This document shows positions 4,685 to 7,032 of a DNA stretch of 7,032 nt, piece by piece. Within the stretch, counting starts at the first letter, position 1. Each line of letters begins with the position of its first letter. Below the pieces are notes generated by a model. The model was not told the DNA's origin. It worked only from the letters and a program-made list of their open reading frames with translations, and made no database searches. The translations under genes were made by a program, and so were the position numbers. Location of the stretch: contig SKYG01000095.1 of NCBI GenBank assembly GCA_007128045.1, forward strand, positions 1-7,032. The letters are read 5' to 3'. Source of the stretch: Bacteroidales bacterium. Its GTDB lineage: Bacteria > Bacteroidota > Bacteroidia > Bacteroidales > UBA7960.

Positions 4685-7032
4685 TTAAAATTTAATATTC
4701 AATCCGAACAAATATGATTTCATGGCAGGATAGCCAATATCAGTAAACTCCGGATCTGAATATTTCCAGTCACTAAGTGTTAAAACGTTTACACCTCGCA
4801 TAAAGAACCGTATACTCTCCATTCTCATCCTTAGCAAAAAAGTCTCAGGTAAAGTATACCCCAATTCAACATTTCTAAGTTTTACAAAATTCCCATTACG
4901 CACCCAATAAGTTGAACTTTGGTAGTTGTTCGTATTGGTAAGTGAAAGGGCAGGAAAGCCATCTTCAAGTGAGATTTCAGTAACAGCGTTGCCATGAATA
5001 AATGGTTGTGCCATGGTATTCCAGGCAAGATTGATATCTCTGTTAAACTGTCCCTGGAAAAGAGCGGCCAGATCAAAGTGTTTATATACCAGACCCAGAT
5101 TAACCCCCATATCCATATTTCCGCGATAATCTCCAATTACCTGCATGTCTCTTGAGTCAATGATACCATCATTATTCAGGTCTTTATATTTCAGATCACC
5201 TACTCTTGGGGTTCCAAAAGTGTGGGTGGGTGAAGACTGAATATCTGCTACACTTTCAAAGTAACCGTCAACTACATATCCGAATATGGATGAAGCAGAA
5301 TTACCTGTCCGGTTCAGATGTTTCAGTGAACCACTATTCAGGGATTCACCCATTTGGTCAATAGTGTTATCCATGTATGAAAAAATGAAATCTGCATTCC
5401 ATGCAAGGTTATTGGATTTTGAACCATATCCTATTTTCAGATCAATACCAGTGCTGGTTAGTTTCCCGATGTTTTCAAATGGAAGGGTTGCTCCGATAAC
5501 CGAAGGGTGATTATAATCGATATAGAGGACGTCACTTCTCTTGTCGACATAATAATCGGCAGCTAGTGAGAATTTATTGAACAACTCCAGTTCCATACCC
5601 ACATTTAGTTTTTCGGAAACCTCCCACTGAATATCAGGATTGGCAAGTCTTCCCGGTTGAACCCCCCAAAACATGTTCCAGTTGGTTCCCAGGGGGAAGC
5701 CACCACCACCTGTATAGAACTGGGAAAACGGATATCTGCCGCTCACATACCTGTTGTATCCGGTATACCCGTATGAGGCCTTCAGCTTACCAAAGGATAA
5801 AATATCGCTGTCAGAGACAAACCCCTCATTGGTAAAAACCCATCCTGCAGAGGCAGAAGGGAATAATCCATATTTACTTCCGTCGGCATACTGATCAGAA
5901 CCAAAATAACTGGCTGCCAATTCCAACAAGTACGTTTTATTTTTTGCATACTGAATCCTGGCACCAAGATTATTGGTCAAATAAGGAGACAGGTCGGAGT
6001 TGGAACGATATTGCTGATCAGTTTGGAAACGTAACATTACATCCAGCTCATGTCCGTTAACCTCAGGCATGTCATAAAGAATGTCTGTATCGAATATGAT
6101 GAATCTGGTACTGCTGGCATTGCTCCATTCATTATACTGGGAGTTCTCCCGGTAAGCAAAGTACTCATAATCTTCTCCGGTTCCTGGGGCAATCTGTTTT
6201 ACCTGAAAATATCGCCAGCTGCCATTAGAATTGTTCGCACCATTATCGATAACGTATCCCAGGCTTGCCGACAATCCCGGTGTAATGAAATCAAAGTCCT
6301 GTCTCAGTCTGAAATTAGCATTTAAAAAATGGCTTACCGAATTATTCCGGCCACCAGTTTCCAACATTGCAAGTGGATTGTCCATCAGAATTGATGTTCC
6401 CCCATAACTACCGTCGGGATTGATGTCATTAAACGCATTAGGCGGAAGGGTATAAATCGATGACCATATACGGTTTACGTTATAAGCTGGATTCTTATAG
6501 TTATTCATACTTCCTGCCAAATCCATTGAGAACACGGTGTTCTTTGAAACATTTATATCAAAGTTAGACCGGATGTTGAACCTGGTAAGGTTCGTATTGG
6601 AGTTCATATCTGGATTCTCGGGTTTATAAATACCATCATTGTACAAAAACCCAAAATTGACATAGTATTGAATAAAATCTGATCCTCCTGTCAACCCCAG
6701 ATTCGCTTTAGAAGAAGTGGTAAGTTCTTTAAGAACCATATCTTTCCAATCGATATCAGGATAACGGGGAGAAGATCCGGCAGAAGCAATATCAGTATCT
6801 GAATATTTTGCCGGAAGGCCATCATTTAATGCCGCCTGGTTATACAACGACATGTATTGGGCTGCATGTAACACCTCCATGGTATTTTCAGGGGTTTGTA
6901 TTCCGGACTGAATACTTACATTCATTTGACCTTTTTGAACCTTACCCCTTTTGGTCGTGATCAGAATGGCTCCGTCGGCACCTTTCATGCCATACAATGC
7001 AAGCGCCGATGCATCCTTTAAAAGCGTTACAG
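4685..7032 (-). CDS. SusC/RagA-family TonB-linked outer membrane transporter, N-terminus outside window
   Basis: This is the outer-membrane beta-barrel that imports oligosaccharides captured by its SusD partner, powered by TonB. The frame is open to the window edge; 781 codons plus a TAA stop are present. The first visible residues, VTLLKDASALALYGMKGADG, followed by AILITTKRGK, are the hallmark end-of-plug segment of SusC proteins, in which the plug leads into the barrel. The rest is an aromatic-rich barrel with typical SusC phrases (NLGLTGGSDFIQYYVNFGF, NPDIQWEVSEKLNVGMELEL, a DLNNDGIIDSRD loop) and ends in GLNIKF, a normal terminal strand with a final Phe. SusC proteins are usually about 1000-1100 residues, so roughly 200-300 residues (signal peptide, carboxypeptidase-regulatory-like domain, TonB box, start of plug) lie upstream of the window. 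The TTG at 6997 is an internal Leu codon and not a start. The SusD gene follows after 24 bases, which supports co-transcription. The family call is very secure; the transported glycan cannot be read from this sequence. Confidence 0.97.
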   Translation of the reverse strand, partial: VTLLKDASALALYGMKGADGAILITTKRGKVQKGQMNVSIQSGIQTPENTMEVLHAAQYMSLYNQAALNDGLPAKYSDTDIASAGSSPRYPDIDWKDMVLKELTTSSKANLGLTGGSDFIQYYVNFGFLYNDGIYKPENPDMNSNTNLTRFNIRSNFDINVSKNTVFSMDLAGSMNNYKNPAYNVNRIWSSIYTLPPNAFNDINPDGSYGGTSILMDNPLAMLETGGRNNSVSHFLNANFRLRQDFDFITPGLSASLGYVIDNGANNSNGSWRYFQVKQIAPGTGEDYEYFAYRENSQYNEWSNASSTRFIIFDTDILYDMPEVNGHELDVMLRFQTDQQYRSNSDLSPYLTNNLGARIQYAKNKTYLLELAASYFGSDQYADGSKYGLFPSASAGWVFTNEGFVSDSDILSFGKLKASYGYTGYNRYVSGRYPFSQFYTGGGGFPLGTNWNMFWGVQPGRLANPDIQWEVSEKLNVGMELELFNKFSLAADYYVDKRSDVLYIDYNHPSVIGATLPFENIGKLTSTGIDLKIGYGSKSNNLAWNADFIFSYMDNTIDQMGESLNSGSLKHLNRTGNSASSIFGYVVDGYFESVADIQSSPTHTFGTPRVGDLKYKDLNNDGIIDSRDMQVIGDYRGNMDMGVNLGLVYKHFDLAALFQGQFNRDINLAWNTMAQPFIHGNAVTEISLEDGFPALSLTNTNNYQSSTYWVRNGNFVKLRNVELGYTLPETFLLRMRMESIRFFMRGVNVLTLSDWKYSDPEFTDIGYPAMKSYLFGLNIKF

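Noticed and set aside
6995..6997. Apparent TTG start giving a 770-residue SusC protein
   Set aside because: The frame stays open to the window edge and the upstream codons encode VTLLKDASALA, the conserved SusC plug segment, so the TTG is an internal Leu and the true start is outside the window.

Overview
The window looks like part of a polysaccharide utilisation locus (PUL) from a member of the Bacteroidota. Three genes lie head to tail on the minus strand and fill almost all 7032 bases. In transcription order they are a SusC-like TonB-dependent outer-membrane transporter (7032 to 4685, N-terminus outside the window), a SusD-like surface lipoprotein (4660 to 2936), and a large secreted modular protein (2898 to 1, last few residues outside the window). 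The gaps are about 24 and 28-37 bases, with no visible terminator or promoter between genes, so they read as one operon.

The third gene sits where SusE/SusF-type surface glycan-binding proteins are normally encoded, but it is built differently. It has a signal-peptidase-I type leader and no lipobox. This is followed by a beta-rich N-terminal domain, a long helical region resembling FIVAR-type stalks, three tandem copies of a ~141-residue carbohydrate-binding-like module, and a C-terminal domain with the pattern of type IX secretion system (T9SS) sorting tails. I see no catalytic domain in it. The repeated module resembles the non-catalytic modules attached to GH53 endo-beta-1,4-galactanases, which would point to a galactan or arabinogalactan-like ligand; this is inference from remembered family patterns.

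A SusCD pair combined with a T9SS tail favours an environmental lineage such as Marinilabiliales/Prolixibacteraceae, Cytophagia or Flavobacteriia over gut Bacteroides. The lineage cannot be fixed from this window. The likely division of labour is capture by the third protein and the SusD lipoprotein, then import through the SusC barrel powered by TonB. No hydrolase, regulator, RNA gene, mobile element or CRISPR is visible. No stretch longer than 40 bases lacks a gene on the minus strand.
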